A stretch of 64,000 nucleotides of DNA from Povalibacter uvarum. Its GTDB lineage: Bacteria > Pseudomonadota > Gammaproteobacteria > Steroidobacterales > Steroidobacteraceae. The stretch is taken from contig NZ_JACHHZ010000003.1 in assembly GCF_014202975.1 (NCBI RefSeq), forward strand, positions 1,074,008 through 1,138,007. The letters run 5' to 3'. The number at the start of each line of letters is the position of its first letter. Position 1 is the first letter of the stretch. Below are positions 29,587-38,427 of this stretch, piece after piece. The notes beneath the pieces are model-generated. The model did no database searches. It had not been told where the DNA came from and saw only the letters and a program-made list of their open reading frames with translations. The translations under genes were made by a program, and so were the position numbers.

Positions 29587-30018
29587 TCAGAGCTTCTCCA
29601 GAGCCGAGCGGATGACCGGCGGGATCGGCACCGGCCGCCGCGTCTTCGCGTCCACATAGACGTGCACGAAGCGGCCGATCGCGGACGCTTCCGTGTCCGC
29701 GCCGCGAAAGACAGCGAGCTCGTAGATCACGCTGCTGTTGCCCAGCTTCTCCAGCCTCAGGCCGATATGCAGCAGGTCGGGGAAGCTGATCTCCTTGACG
29801 AACCGGCACGAGGTTTCCGCCACGATGCCGATGGCCGACAGCTCGCGGGTGTCCGAGCTCGTCGCCTCCATCAAGTACCCATTGACGGCCGAATCGAAGT
29901 ACGAGTAATAGGCCACGTTGTTGACGTGGCCATAGTGGTCGTTGTCCATCCAGCGGGTCTGCATGGGGCGCAGGACCTTGAAATCGGCGCGTTGAACGAC
30001 GGGGGAGCGGGATGACAT
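29587..30018 (-). CDS. Acyl-CoA thioesterase, hot-dog fold (YbgC/4-HBT type)
   Basis: A 143-residue protein from ATG 30018, which has a good AGGAAGG ribosome site; a GTG at 30045 would add nine residues. It carries the 4-hydroxybenzoyl-CoA thioesterase signature TRWMDNDHYGHVNNVAYYSYFD, with the catalytic Asp in the DxxGHVNN context, then TSCRFVKEISFPDLL. It hydrolyses a CoA thioester in the cytoplasm; the substrate is unknown. It diverges from the 3-oxoacid CoA-transferase genes, which hints at a role in acyl-CoA housekeeping. Confidence 0.85.
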   Translation of the reverse strand: MSSRSPVVQRADFKVLRPMQTRWMDNDHYGHVNNVAYYSYFDSAVNGYLMEATSSDTRELSAIGIVAETSCRFVKEISFPDLLHIGLRLEKLGNSSVIYELAVFRGADTEASAIGRFVHVYVDAKTRRPVPIPPVIRSALEKL

Positions 30019-30142
30019 CGCTGGACTTCCTTCCTCTTGATTCACAAAGGCCTTCCTGGCGGCCTCATCGGGTTTGCACGGATTCGCGTATTCTGCCAGC
30101 GGTTCGTCGCAGGCGGGAGCTGCGCGGCGGCCCGCCGCCGGG

Positions 30143-30166
30143 TATAATTCAGCAACTGATGAATTA
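30143..30166 (+). promoter_or_regulatory. -10 hexamer TATAAT overlapped by the palindrome TAATTCA-N8-TGAATTA
   Basis: A consensus TATAAT (30143-30148) lies 46 bp before scoA. Overlapping it, TAATTCA (30145-30151) and TGAATTA (30160-30166) are perfect inverted 7-bp arms 8 bp apart. A repressor bound there would block the promoter. No good -35 is visible. The regulator is unknown. Confidence 0.5.
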
Positions 30167-30194
30167 ATGATGGATCAACACGGGGGAAGGCCGC

Positions 30195-30908
30195 ATGACC
30201 GGTTCTGCGTCGAAAGTGTATGCGAACGCGCGCGAGGCCCTCGCCGGGGTCGTCCGCGACGATCTCACGATCATGTCCGGCGGCTTCGGGCTCTGCGGGA
30301 TTCCTGAGAATCTGATCCTTGCGCTGCGCGACTGCGGCGCGCGCGGTCTGACCGTCATTTCCAACAACGCGGGCGTCGACGAGTTCGGCCTGGGGCTGCT
30401 GCTCAAGACGCGGCAGATCCGCAAGATGATTTCCTCGTACGTCGGCGAGAACAAGGAATTCGAGCGCCAGTATCTGTCGGGCGAATTGCAGCTCGAGTTC
30501 AACCCGCAAGGGACTCTGGCAGAACGCATTCGCGCGGGAGGCGCGGGGATCTTCGGCTTCTACACGCGCACTGGTGCCGGCACGCTCGTCGCGGAAGGCA
30601 AGGAACAGCGAGTCGTGAACGGTGAGACGTTCGTGCTTGAAACGGGCCTGACCTCGGATCTGTCGCTCGTCAAGGCGTGGAAGGGCGACACCGAGGGCAA
30701 CCTGGTCTATCGCAAGACCGCGAGGAATTTCAATCCGATGATGGCGACAGCCGGGCGCGTCACGATCGCCGAAGTCGAAGAGCTGGTGGAAGCCGGCGAG
30801 CTCGATCCCGACCAGATTCACACACCGGGCATCTTCGTGCAGCGCATTTTCAAGGGCACGGACTATGTGAAGCCGATCGAGCAGAGAACGGTCCGCAAAA
30901 AGAAGTAG
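30195..30908 (+). CDS. scoA: 3-oxoacid CoA-transferase subunit A
   Basis: A 237-residue alpha subunit of succinyl-CoA:3-ketoacid CoA-transferase (SCOT). It shows IMSGGFGLCGIPENLI, GLTVISNNAGVDEFGLGLLL, a GTLAERIRAGGAGIFGFYT stretch and MATAGRVTIAEVEELVE. With the B subunit it activates acetoacetate using succinyl-CoA as CoA donor. The start has a GGGGGAAGG ribosome site. scoB follows after 63 bp that contain a heptamer array. Confidence 0.95.
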   Translation: MTGSASKVYANAREALAGVVRDDLTIMSGGFGLCGIPENLILALRDCGARGLTVISNNAGVDEFGLGLLLKTRQIRKMISSYVGENKEFERQYLSGELQLEFNPQGTLAERIRAGGAGIFGFYTRTGAGTLVAEGKEQRVVNGETFVLETGLTSDLSLVKAWKGDTEGNLVYRKTARNFNPMMATAGRVTIAEVEELVEAGELDPDQIHTPGIFVQRIFKGTDYVKPIEQRTVRKKK

Positions 30909-30930
30909 ATAGCGGATGGCGGATGGTCAG
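30908..30930. repeat. GGATRGC-type heptamer array (scoA-scoB gap)
   Basis: GATAGCG GATGGCG GATGGTC, then AGAAA, starts at the last base of the scoA stop. The array uses a different unit from the CTGGCNN family but ends in TGGTCAGAA, like TGGCCAGA there. Confidence 0.6.
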
Positions 30931-30971
30931 AAACGGAAACCGACAAAGCTCACTGCAAAGAGACAACTCCC

Positions 30972-31607
30972 ATGGCCTGGACTCGCGATGAAATGGCGGC
31001 GCGCGCGGCGCGTGAACTGAAGGACGGCTTTTACGTCAATCTCGGCATCGGCATTCCGACGCTGGTGGCGAACTACATTCCGCAGGGAATGAAGGTCGTG
31101 CTGCAGTCGGAGAACGGCATGCTGGGCATGGGTCCCTTCCCGCTCGAAGGGGAAGAGGATCCCGATCTGATCAACGCCGGCAAGCAGACGATCACACAGC
31201 TGCCCATCTCTTCGTATTTCTCGTCGTCGGACAGCTTCGGCATGATCCGCGGCGGACATATCGACCTGTCGATTCTCGGCGGGATGGAAGTGAGCGAGAA
31301 CGGTGATCTCGCCAACTGGATGGTGCCGGGCAAGATGGTGAAGGGCATGGGCGGCGCGATGGACCTGGTCGCGGGCGTGAAGCGGGTCGTCGTCGTGATG
31401 GAGCACAACTCAAAGGATGGGGCCGCGAAGTTCAAGTCGCGCTGTGAGCTGCCGCTGACAGGCGCAAACGTGGTCGACATGGTCATCAGCGATCTCGCGG
31501 TATTCGCGCGGCCGGACCGCAAATCGCCTTTCAAGCTCCTGGAGCTTGCACCCGGCGTGACCGCGGATGAACTGAAGAGCAGAACATCCGCCAGCTATCA
31601 GGTGTGA
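30972..31607 (+). CDS. scoB: 3-oxoacid CoA-transferase subunit B
   Basis: A 211-residue beta subunit of SCOT. It contains GFYVNLGIGIPTLVANYIP, the SENGMLGMGPFPLEGEEDP segment with the catalytic Glu that carries CoA, and RGGHIDLSILGGMEVSENGDLANW. It forms acetoacetyl-CoA for thiolytic cleavage. A thiolase (52504) and an acetoacetyl-CoA synthetase (39690) elsewhere in the window act on the same compound. Confidence 0.95.
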   Translation: MAWTRDEMAARAARELKDGFYVNLGIGIPTLVANYIPQGMKVVLQSENGMLGMGPFPLEGEEDPDLINAGKQTITQLPISSYFSSSDSFGMIRGGHIDLSILGGMEVSENGDLANWMVPGKMVKGMGGAMDLVAGVKRVVVVMEHNSKDGAAKFKSRCELPLTGANVVDMVISDLAVFARPDRKSPFKLLELAPGVTADELKSRTSASYQV

Positions 31608-31651
31608 CGTCGCAAGCCGGACGACTCAGCGCGCTGGTCATTGTCGGGATC

Positions 31652-31715
31652 CGCAACGAAAGCGTTGTATAGTCGGCTGCCGGCTTCGGCCGGTATCCCA
31701 ATCGCTTTCGTTACG
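31652..31715. promoter_or_regulatory. Inverted pair of AACGAAAGCG sites upstream of the alcohol dehydrogenase
   Basis: CGCAACGAAAGCGTTG (31652-31667) and the inverse-oriented ATCGCTTTCGTTACG (31701-31715) share a 10-bp core in opposite orientation, with about 33 bp between. The second ends 11 bp before the ATG. They could be paired operator sites or the arms of a hairpin leader. A GC-rich hairpin (GCCGGC-TTCG-GCCGG) lies between them. Confidence 0.4.
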
Positions 31716-31726
31716 TCATCCGGCTC

Positions 31727-32851
31727 ATGAAGACACGCGCAGCAGTTCTCAAGGAAACGAACCTGCCGCGGCCCTATGCGCAAAGCAGGCCGTTGCAGAT
31801 CGTCGAAGTCGATCTCGATCCTCCGGGCCCCCGTGAAGTCCTGGTGCGGATACGCGCCGCAGGGCTATGTCACTCCGACCTGTCGGTGATCAACGGAGAT
31901 CGCCCGCGGCCGTTGCCGATGGCCATCGGTCACGAGGGCGCCGGCGAAGTTCTCGAGGCAGGCAGCGGAGTGAAGGATCTCAAGCCGGGCGATCATGTGG
32001 TCGCGGCTTTCGTTCCCTGCTGCGGCGCCTGTGAGCCTTGCACCAGCGGTCGTCCCGCATTGTGTGAGCCTGGCTTTCGCGCCAACAGCGCAGGAACGCT
32101 GCTGAGCGGCGATCGCCGCCTGCATCAGGGGCTGACCGACATCAATCATCATCTCGGTGTATCGGCTTTCGCCGAGTACGCCGTCGTTGCGCGTGAATCG
32201 CTCGTCAAGGTCGATCCGACGTTGCCCTTCGACGAAGCAGCGGTGTTCGGCTGTGCGGTGATGACGGGCGTCGGTGCGGTGACCAACACCGTGCAGCCGT
32301 CGCCGGGTTCTTTCATTGCCGTCGTCGGCCTCGGTGGTGTTGGTCTCGCAGCATTGCTCGGTGCGCGGCTCGTCGATGCGGCGGTGATCATTGCATGCGA
32401 CCTGAGCGAATCGAAGCTGGCGCTGGCGCGGCAACTCGGTGCGACGCACACGATCAACGCAGCCGATGCGGATGCGACAGACAAGATTCGCGAGATCACG
32501 CGCGGTGGCGTCCATTTCGCTTTCGAGATGGCCGGATCGGTCAAGGCGATGGAATTCAGTTACCGCATCACCCGGCGCGGCGGCACGACAGTCACCGCCG
32601 GTCTGTCGAACCCACAGCATCTGTTCTCGATTCCGCATGTGGGCATCGTCGCCGAGGAGCGCACGATCAAGGGCAGCTATCTCGGGAGCTGCGATCCGGC
32701 GCGTGACATTCCCCGCTACATCCAGATGTATCGTCAGGGACATCTGCCAGTCGACAAGTTGCTGAGCGAACGCCTGTCGCTGGAGGACATCAACGCCGCG
32801 TTCGACCGCCTGGCGGACGGGCAGAGCGTGCGGCAGGTCGTCGTGCTCTGA
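31727..32851 (+). CDS. Zinc-dependent alcohol dehydrogenase (MDR family)
   Basis: A 374-residue NAD(P)-dependent enzyme. The catalytic zinc site is GLCHSDLSV with GHEGAGEV. The structural zinc Cys set is in CCGACEPCTSGRPALC. The coenzyme site is VVGLGGVGLAALLGARL. The length and the NHHLGVSAFAEYAVV motif resemble class III/benzyl-type alcohol dehydrogenases. The substrate cannot be assigned. It lies downstream of scoAB but has its own 119-bp upstream region with paired inverted sites, and it converges on the large regulator with only 13 bp between. Confidence 0.85.
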   Translation: MKTRAAVLKETNLPRPYAQSRPLQIVEVDLDPPGPREVLVRIRAAGLCHSDLSVINGDRPRPLPMAIGHEGAGEVLEAGSGVKDLKPGDHVVAAFVPCCGACEPCTSGRPALCEPGFRANSAGTLLSGDRRLHQGLTDINHHLGVSAFAEYAVVARESLVKVDPTLPFDEAAVFGCAVMTGVGAVTNTVQPSPGSFIAVVGLGGVGLAALLGARLVDAAVIIACDLSESKLALARQLGATHTINAADADATDKIREITRGGVHFAFEMAGSVKAMEFSYRITRRGGTTVTAGLSNPQHLFSIPHVGIVAEERTIKGSYLGSCDPARDIPRYIQMYRQGHLPVDKLLSERLSLEDINAAFDRLADGQSVRQVVVL

Positions 32852-32864
32852 AGCTGCGCAGGTT

Positions 32865-35800
32865 TCAGGCCTGCAGCGCGGCGACCTTCGCGAGCGCTTC
32901 GTCGATCGCGGGCAACTCGAGGTAGAGGTTCAGGCGCCGACAAGTCGCGTCGAGTTCCTGCAGCGAGCGGGTCGTGTCAGCCGTGATGCGCCCCGCGCCG
33001 ATATCCGCGAGTGTCTTGCCGCGGCGAATGACGAGCTCGGTCCAGGCGAGCGGTTCGGCGCGCGTGTACTCGGCAAGTGCGTCGGCGTAGCGATAGGCTT
33101 CGACCCAGTCGCCGTCGCGCAGACGTACCTCGATGGCGTGATGATAGAACTCGAAGTAGCTGTGGCTCACGCAGCCTTCGGCCAGCAGGCTTTCCGCCTC
33201 TTCGAGGGCGATTTCGCGTTCTTCTTCGTGCTGCGTGATTCGCGCGAGAATGCCCAGCAGCACGGGACCGCAGTAATTCATGCCGGTGAGGCGCGCCAGC
33301 TCCAGGCCTTCCGTGATGTAGGGCAGGGCTTCTTCGCGCGCTCCCCGCTGCAGGCTGCTTGATCCCAGCAGGCACAGTGCCTCAGCCTGGAAGCGCCTCG
33401 CACCGAGCTGCGTCGACAGCATGTTCCCCTGTCGGGCGTGCTCCGCACTCGTCTCGAACTGTCCGCGCATCAGCATGCTGCTCGCCATCACGAGCTGCAC
33501 CAGCATTTCGCTGCGTGCGTCGCTGGCGTTGCGTGCAAGCTCGAGGCCCTGTCGCAGATGGATGTCCGCGGACTGAAGATCGCCGCAGTACATGCTCGTG
33601 ACCGCGAGCATCGGCAAGTTCGCGATGCGTACACCGGGCAGATTGTGCGTTTGGCCGGCTTCGATGCAGCGGCCGAAATAGTCTCGAGCTGTGTGCATCC
33701 GTCCGCGCTGATACCAGGCGTCGCCCAGGCCGCCGTAAGCGCGTGCAAGATCGATGGGAGAGTTGGCCTGCGTCGCATGACGCAACGCTTCTTCATGCGC
33801 GTCCAGGCAGGCTTCGAGCCTCCCGATGGGGAAACACAGGTTGCCGTAGAGCGTCATCATGCGTGCTTTGGTGCGGGCATCGGCAAGCTCGCCCCAGGAC
33901 TTCTGTGCGTGTTCGAGCGCAGCGATCGCTTCGTGGTAGCGATCCATGATGCGCAGGACTGAAGCCACGCCGAGCCATGCCTCCCCCTGTCCGCGCGGGT
34001 CGGTGGCGAAGTCGATCGCTTCCCGGTACGCCGTCAGCGCGTCGTGAGTTCGCCCGAGAACGAGCGACAGTTCGCCGATCAGGCAGTTGATCTGGTTCAG
34101 AACGACAGGATCGCGCGCCGCGGCATTCGCCTTGTTGACCAGTACCAACGCACGCTCGAAGCGCAGGGCAGCCTGCTCAGCGCGAGCTGCGTCGAGATAA
34201 GCGGCGGCAGCAGCCGGATCTTCCGCGGCAGCAAGATGATCTGCCTGGAGCGTCAGGTCATGCAATGCGAACCACGCCGCTGCCCTGCGATGCAGGTCGC
34301 GCCGTCGCGAACGCAACGTCGATTCGTAGATCGAGTCGCGAAAGAGCGCATGTGCGAATTCCAGCTCGGCGTCGTTCCCATGCAGCAAGCCGGTATCGAC
34401 GATCGGCGCGGCATCGTAGTCGTCGTCGACGAGCTGGCGCAGCGCAGTCAGTGCGAAGCGGTGACCGAGGACGGCCGCGCATTCGAGAGCCTGCCGATCG
34501 CGGGACGGCAAGCCGTTCGCACGCGCTACAACGAGGGTCCGTATCGATCCTGGCAGGCTTTCGAGTCCGGTCCGCGCAGCGCGCAGCAATTGATCGAGGA
34601 ACAGCGGATTGCCTTCGGCGCGCCGGATGCACGCTTCGATGGCCGTTGCGGGAAGTTCAGGGTAAAGCGCGCCCAGTTCCTGTGCTTCGTCATCGCCCAG
34701 CGGCGCCAGATCGATCGTCGTCACGGGACAGCCACGGGCACGGGCGCGCCAGCTTGCGCCGATCGGATCGCCTTCGGGTCGCGTCGTCATCAGCAGCAGG
34801 GCGGAGCACTGCGCGACGACTGCGGCGATTTCACCGAAACGCGCGAGCTCTTCGGGATCCGCCCAGTGCACATCTTCGATCACGAGGAGCAGCGGTGCTC
34901 GTTGTGCCGCTGATTCGATCAGCTCGGACAAAGCCAGTGAACGACCGCGTTGGCGGGTCGCGGTATCCATGGCGTTCTCCAGCGCCGACAGTTCGGCGCT
35001 GAGCGGCGCATCGATGAGATCACTCAGGAAAATGCGCCGATCGATGCCGGCCTGCGAGCTGGCGACTTTGCGAGCGACGGCTTCAGTTCGCTCGGAGAGC
35101 GGCGCCACCGGACTGACATCGAGCAAGCTGAGCGCAAGCGTCGTTACTGGCCGATGACCGAGCGATTGTCCGAAATCGAGCGTCACGGACGAATGCGTGC
35201 GGATGCCGGCCTGCAATGCGGCTGCGCGGATCGCATTGACCATGGATGTCTTGCCGATGCCTGCATCACCGCGGATCACGATCGCGCGGCCGCGCTGGCT
35301 GGTTCGGCAGCGTTCGAGGACAGTGAGCAACATGGCCAGTTCGGGTCGACGACCAACGAACTGCTGTCCGTCGGCTGCGCTCTCGGAGCGGAATCCCTGC
35401 ACGCTCCAGGCGTTCGCGCCCGCCGACAGCGCTTTGACATTGATGCGTCCGGCGAGGGCGTTGCGGACTTCGTCCGCGACACAGACGCCTTCGTTGGCGG
35501 CATCAGCGGCGAGCGCATGCGCCGCGTGAGTAGGCCGGCCCGTCAGCGGGAAGAGATCGCGGTCGACGAGAATCTGGCCCTGAGCGACACCGACGCGCAG
35601 GCGCAGGTCTCGGGAGAGCTTCCACGATCCGTCGGTCACCGACTGCTGCAAGAGCAAAGCAGCGCGAACGGTGCGTTCCGCTTCATTGCCACGAACCTCG
35701 GCCGCGCCGAAGACCGCGAGCACGGTGGCGCCGACGCGTCGGTCCGTACAACCCCCGCACTGATCGACGACGCGACGCACGTTGCTCTGAAATTCGGTGC

Positions 35801-36722
35801 TCAGTGCATGGGCTTCTTCGGGATCGAGCGTCGCTTCCAGTTCGAGCAATCCGTCGAGCCTCGCGACGAGCACAACGGCATCGCGCAGATTCGGCGGAAG
35901 ATCTTTCGGCGCGGCCGCGGCCGGCGCGACGGGCGCGGGACTTTCCACTTCTGTTTCGGCGCCGTTGCCGCCATTGGCAGTTGCAGCGGCCCGGCGTTTG
36001 CGCATGAGATCGCGGTACAACTGCTCGGTCGCCGGTTCAGGCGCGACATCGAGCTCGCGTCGCAGGATGTCGCGGCAGATCTGGTACTGGCGCAGCGCGT
36101 CCGCATAGGCGTTGCGACGGGCATGCAGCTCCATGAGCGTCCGATGGGCAGCCTCGTTGAGCGGTTCGAGCGAAACGAATCGCGCACAAGCGACCAGGGC
36201 GCCATCGATATCGTCCTGGGCCGCGCACAAGGCGCCGAGTTTCTGGGAGGCATCGGCGATGCGGCGTCGCAAGGACTGCCGCTCCTGGCTCAACCATTCT
36301 TCATAGGCCGTCGAGCGGGCATCGAGGCCTTCGAGCAGGTCGCCCCGATGCAGCGCTATCGCGTCCTGCAACGACGTTCGCGTGCCGAGGGTCAGGGCGC
36401 GATTGAGCTCGAGGATGTCGGTCGTCACCAGGTTGGGGTCGACCCGCAGCGAATCGGTGTCCGCGATCAAGGCGGCATGGGCGGATTCAGGCAGGCACTT
36501 GCGGATGGCGGCCAGCGCCTGCCGAAGGCTGGTTCTTGCCAGTTCTTCGTCGGCCTCTTCCCACAGGAGCGAGGCGAGCCGGTCCCGGGTCTGGCTCTCG
36601 CCGGCTCTCACGGCGAGATAGGCGAGCAAAGCGCGGCCCTTGCGTGACGCAACGCGTATTTCGGCGCCAGCGGCATCCTGAATGCCGAAGCCCCCCAGCA
36701 GTCGCAGCACCAATTGCGTCAA
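32865..36722 (-). CDS. BTAD-type transcriptional regulator with degenerate cyclase domain, AAA ATPase and TPR array
   Basis: A 1285-residue multidomain regulator. Residues 1-95: OmpR-like winged helix (LRLLGGFGIQDAAGAEIRV). About 96-240: BTAD helical repeat domain as in SARP/AfsR. About 280-425: class III nucleotidyl-cyclase homology (DPEEAHALSTEFQ, VLAVFG, LRVGVAQGQILV). About 455-720: STAND/AAA-type ATPase with FVGRRPELAML, Walker A GDAGIGKTS and Walker B-like LLVIEDVHWADPEE. From about 850 to the end: TPR-like repeats. In the cyclase part the first metal Asp position reads VAR and the GD metal site reads GA, so catalysis is not expected. It diverges from a TPR protein gene that is probably its target or partner. 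No signal peptide; cytoplasmic. Confidence 0.85.
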   Translation of the reverse strand: MTQLVLRLLGGFGIQDAAGAEIRVASRKGRALLAYLAVRAGESQTRDRLASLLWEEADEELARTSLRQALAAIRKCLPESAHAALIADTDSLRVDPNLVTTDILELNRALTLGTRTSLQDAIALHRGDLLEGLDARSTAYEEWLSQERQSLRRRIADASQKLGALCAAQDDIDGALVACARFVSLEPLNEAAHRTLMELHARRNAYADALRQYQICRDILRRELDVAPEPATEQLYRDLMRKRRAAATANGGNGAETEVESPAPVAPAAAAPKDLPPNLRDAVVLVARLDGLLELEATLDPEEAHALSTEFQSNVRRVVDQCGGCTDRRVGATVLAVFGAAEVRGNEAERTVRAALLLQQSVTDGSWKLSRDLRLRVGVAQGQILVDRDLFPLTGRPTHAAHALAADAANEGVCVADEVRNALAGRINVKALSAGANAWSVQGFRSESAADGQQFVGRRPELAMLLTVLERCRTSQRGRAIVIRGDAGIGKTSMVNAIRAAALQAGIRTHSSVTLDFGQSLGHRPVTTLALSLLDVSPVAPLSERTEAVARKVASSQAGIDRRIFLSDLIDAPLSAELSALENAMDTATRQRGRSLALSELIESAAQRAPLLLVIEDVHWADPEELARFGEIAAVVAQCSALLLMTTRPEGDPIGASWRARARGCPVTTIDLAPLGDDEAQELGALYPELPATAIEACIRRAEGNPLFLDQLLRAARTGLESLPGSIRTLVVARANGLPSRDRQALECAAVLGHRFALTALRQLVDDDYDAAPIVDTGLLHGNDAELEFAHALFRDSIYESTLRSRRRDLHRRAAAWFALHDLTLQADHLAAAEDPAAAAAYLDAARAEQAALRFERALVLVNKANAAARDPVVLNQINCLIGELSLVLGRTHDALTAYREAIDFATDPRGQGEAWLGVASVLRIMDRYHEAIAALEHAQKSWGELADARTKARMMTLYGNLCFPIGRLEACLDAHEEALRHATQANSPIDLARAYGGLGDAWYQRGRMHTARDYFGRCIEAGQTHNLPGVRIANLPMLAVTSMYCGDLQSADIHLRQGLELARNASDARSEMLVQLVMASSMLMRGQFETSAEHARQGNMLSTQLGARRFQAEALCLLGSSSLQRGAREEALPYITEGLELARLTGMNYCGPVLLGILARITQHEEEREIALEEAESLLAEGCVSHSYFEFYHHAIEVRLRDGDWVEAYRYADALAEYTRAEPLAWTELVIRRGKTLADIGAGRITADTTRSLQELDATCRRLNLYLELPAIDEALAKVAALQA

Positions 36723-36772
36723 AGCATGTTCCCTCGGCCGCTATTTTCATCGTCGCCAGCAGGGTTGGCCGC

Positions 36773-36830
36773 TGCGCTTCGCTGTCAGTGCACCCTGACT
36801 TTCGTCAGGGATCCGCACCGACAAAGCGCA
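36773..36830. repeat. 58-bp near-perfect hairpin in the divergent intergenic region
   Basis: Three successive arm pairs nest without crossing: TGCGCTT (36773)/AAGCGCA (36824), GTCAGTGC/GCACCGAC (7 of 8) and CCCTGAC-TTTC-GTCAGGG (36793-36810). The 301-bp gap between the regulator (start 36722) and the TPR gene (start 37024) holds nothing else I recognise. It could be an operator, a REP-like element or an RNA structure. Confidence 0.6.
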
Positions 36831-37023
36831 GTCGCGCCGCTCTTATGAAAAACGGCGCCCGTCGTGCCGGGTGACGATGGCGGCGGGGCTACCCCCGCCG
36901 GCAGCCCTCCGCGGGGCCATTTTCACGCTTTTTTCACGCCTGTCGAGACTGTCGCCTCACGCGAGGGGTCTACAAATGTACCCACGAGGCCGGCAGGGGT
37001 TGCCGGTGTGGAGGACTCATCCA

Positions 37024-38418
37024 ATGGCTCTTACCGATTGCCGCGGCGTTTCCGTTTCGACGCACAGCCGCGATGCGCTGCATCACTACGAGCAGGCTGT
37101 TGAATTGTCAGCCGGCTATTACGCGGATCCCATGACGACGATCCGCGTGGCGATCGATACCGACCCGGACTTCGCGATGGGCCATTGCCTCCAGGCCGCC
37201 CTCATCGTGACGTCGACCGATCCGACGCTCGTGCCGATGCTGCGGTCGAGCATCGAGGCGGTCGAGGCTGTGGGCCGTCGGGCCAACGAGCGTGAGCGCG
37301 CCCATGCGGCGGCGGCTCGCAAGTGGCTGCATGGCGACTTCGCCGGTTCGATCCGCGCTTATGGCGACATCCTCCTGGACTATCCGCGTGATCTGCTGGC
37401 ACTTCAGGTCGCTCACGTCGGAGACTTCCTGCTGGGACATTCATCGATGCTGCGGGATCGCGTTGCGCATGTCCTGCCGCACTGGGACTCGACGGTACCG
37501 GGCTATGGTTATGTGCTCGGCATGCACGCCTTCGGACTCGAAGAGTGCGGTGCGTACTCGCAGGCCGAGGACACCGGCCGGCGCGCACTCGACCTCAATC
37601 CTCGCGATCCCTGGGCAGTGCACGCGGTCGCGCACGTCATGGAAATGACCGGACGCGTGCGAGACGGCATCGATTGGCTGACTCGTCGCGAACGGGACTG
37701 GGCGCCCGAGAACGGCTTTGCGTTCCACAACTGGTGGCACCTCGCGCTCTATCACCTCGACACGGGCGATGTGCCGGCAGTCCTGCAGCTGTACGACCGC
37801 AAGGTGCGTCCGGTGGCGTCGCAAGTGCCGCTCGAAATGATCGACGCGTCTGCGTTGCTGTGGCGCCTGCATTTGCGCGGAGTCGATGTCGGATCGCGCT
37901 GGCAGGCACTCGCGGCGTCCTGGGCACCGCTGATCGATCATGGCTACTACGCCTTCAACGACGTTCACGCTGTGATGTCGTTCATCGGCGCTCAGCGTCT
38001 CGATCTCGTCGCCCGCACGATCGCAACGCTGGAGCGCAAAGCGCTCGGCAACGACACGAACGCGATGATGTCGCGCGACGTCGGGTTGCCGATGGCGCAG
38101 GCGCTGCTGGCCTTCGGCGCCGGGTACTACAACGATGTAGTCGAGCTGTTGCTGCCGGTGCGCACGATCGCGAACCGGTTCGGCGGCAGCAACGCACAGC
38201 GGGACATCGTGCATCAGACACTCGTCGAAGCCGCGCTGCGTGCCGGCAATGCGAGCCTTTCGCGGGCGCTGGCATCGGAGCGCACTCATCTCAAGCCGAC
38301 CAGTCCTTTCAACTGGCAGCTGACGGCGCGGGCGCTGGATCTGGCCGGTGATCAGGCCGGTGCGTCGTACGCGAGCGAGAAGGCCGAGGTGAGGCGCAAA
38401 GTCCAGAAGGTGGCGTGA
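37024..38418 (+). CDS. Tetratricopeptide repeat protein, TTC38-like
   Basis: A 464-residue protein from ATG 37024, which has a GGAGGA site 9 bp upstream; the longer frame from 36871 is Pro/Arg-rich and unlikely. Helical repeats run throughout (DALHHYEQAVELSAGYY, AHVGDFLLGHSSMLRDRV, YSQAEDTGRRALDLNPRDPWAVHAVAHVMEM, ENGFAFHNWWHLALYHLD). The HAVAHVMEM and NWWHLALYHLD segments match the TTC38 family, whose function is unknown. No signal peptide or membrane segment. The gene is divergent from the BTAD/ATPase regulator. Confidence 0.8.
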   Translation: MALTDCRGVSVSTHSRDALHHYEQAVELSAGYYADPMTTIRVAIDTDPDFAMGHCLQAALIVTSTDPTLVPMLRSSIEAVEAVGRRANERERAHAAAARKWLHGDFAGSIRAYGDILLDYPRDLLALQVAHVGDFLLGHSSMLRDRVAHVLPHWDSTVPGYGYVLGMHAFGLEECGAYSQAEDTGRRALDLNPRDPWAVHAVAHVMEMTGRVRDGIDWLTRRERDWAPENGFAFHNWWHLALYHLDTGDVPAVLQLYDRKVRPVASQVPLEMIDASALLWRLHLRGVDVGSRWQALAASWAPLIDHGYYAFNDVHAVMSFIGAQRLDLVARTIATLERKALGNDTNAMMSRDVGLPMAQALLAFGAGYYNDVVELLLPVRTIANRFGGSNAQRDIVHQTLVEAALRAGNASLSRALASERTHLKPTSPFNWQLTARALDLAGDQAGASYASEKAEVRRKVQKVA

Positions 38419-38427
38419 TAAGGAAGG

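Noticed and set aside
34950..36647. A 565-residue plus-strand open frame antisense to the large regulator
   Set aside because: Low-complexity and motif-free; it mirrors the regulator's codons.
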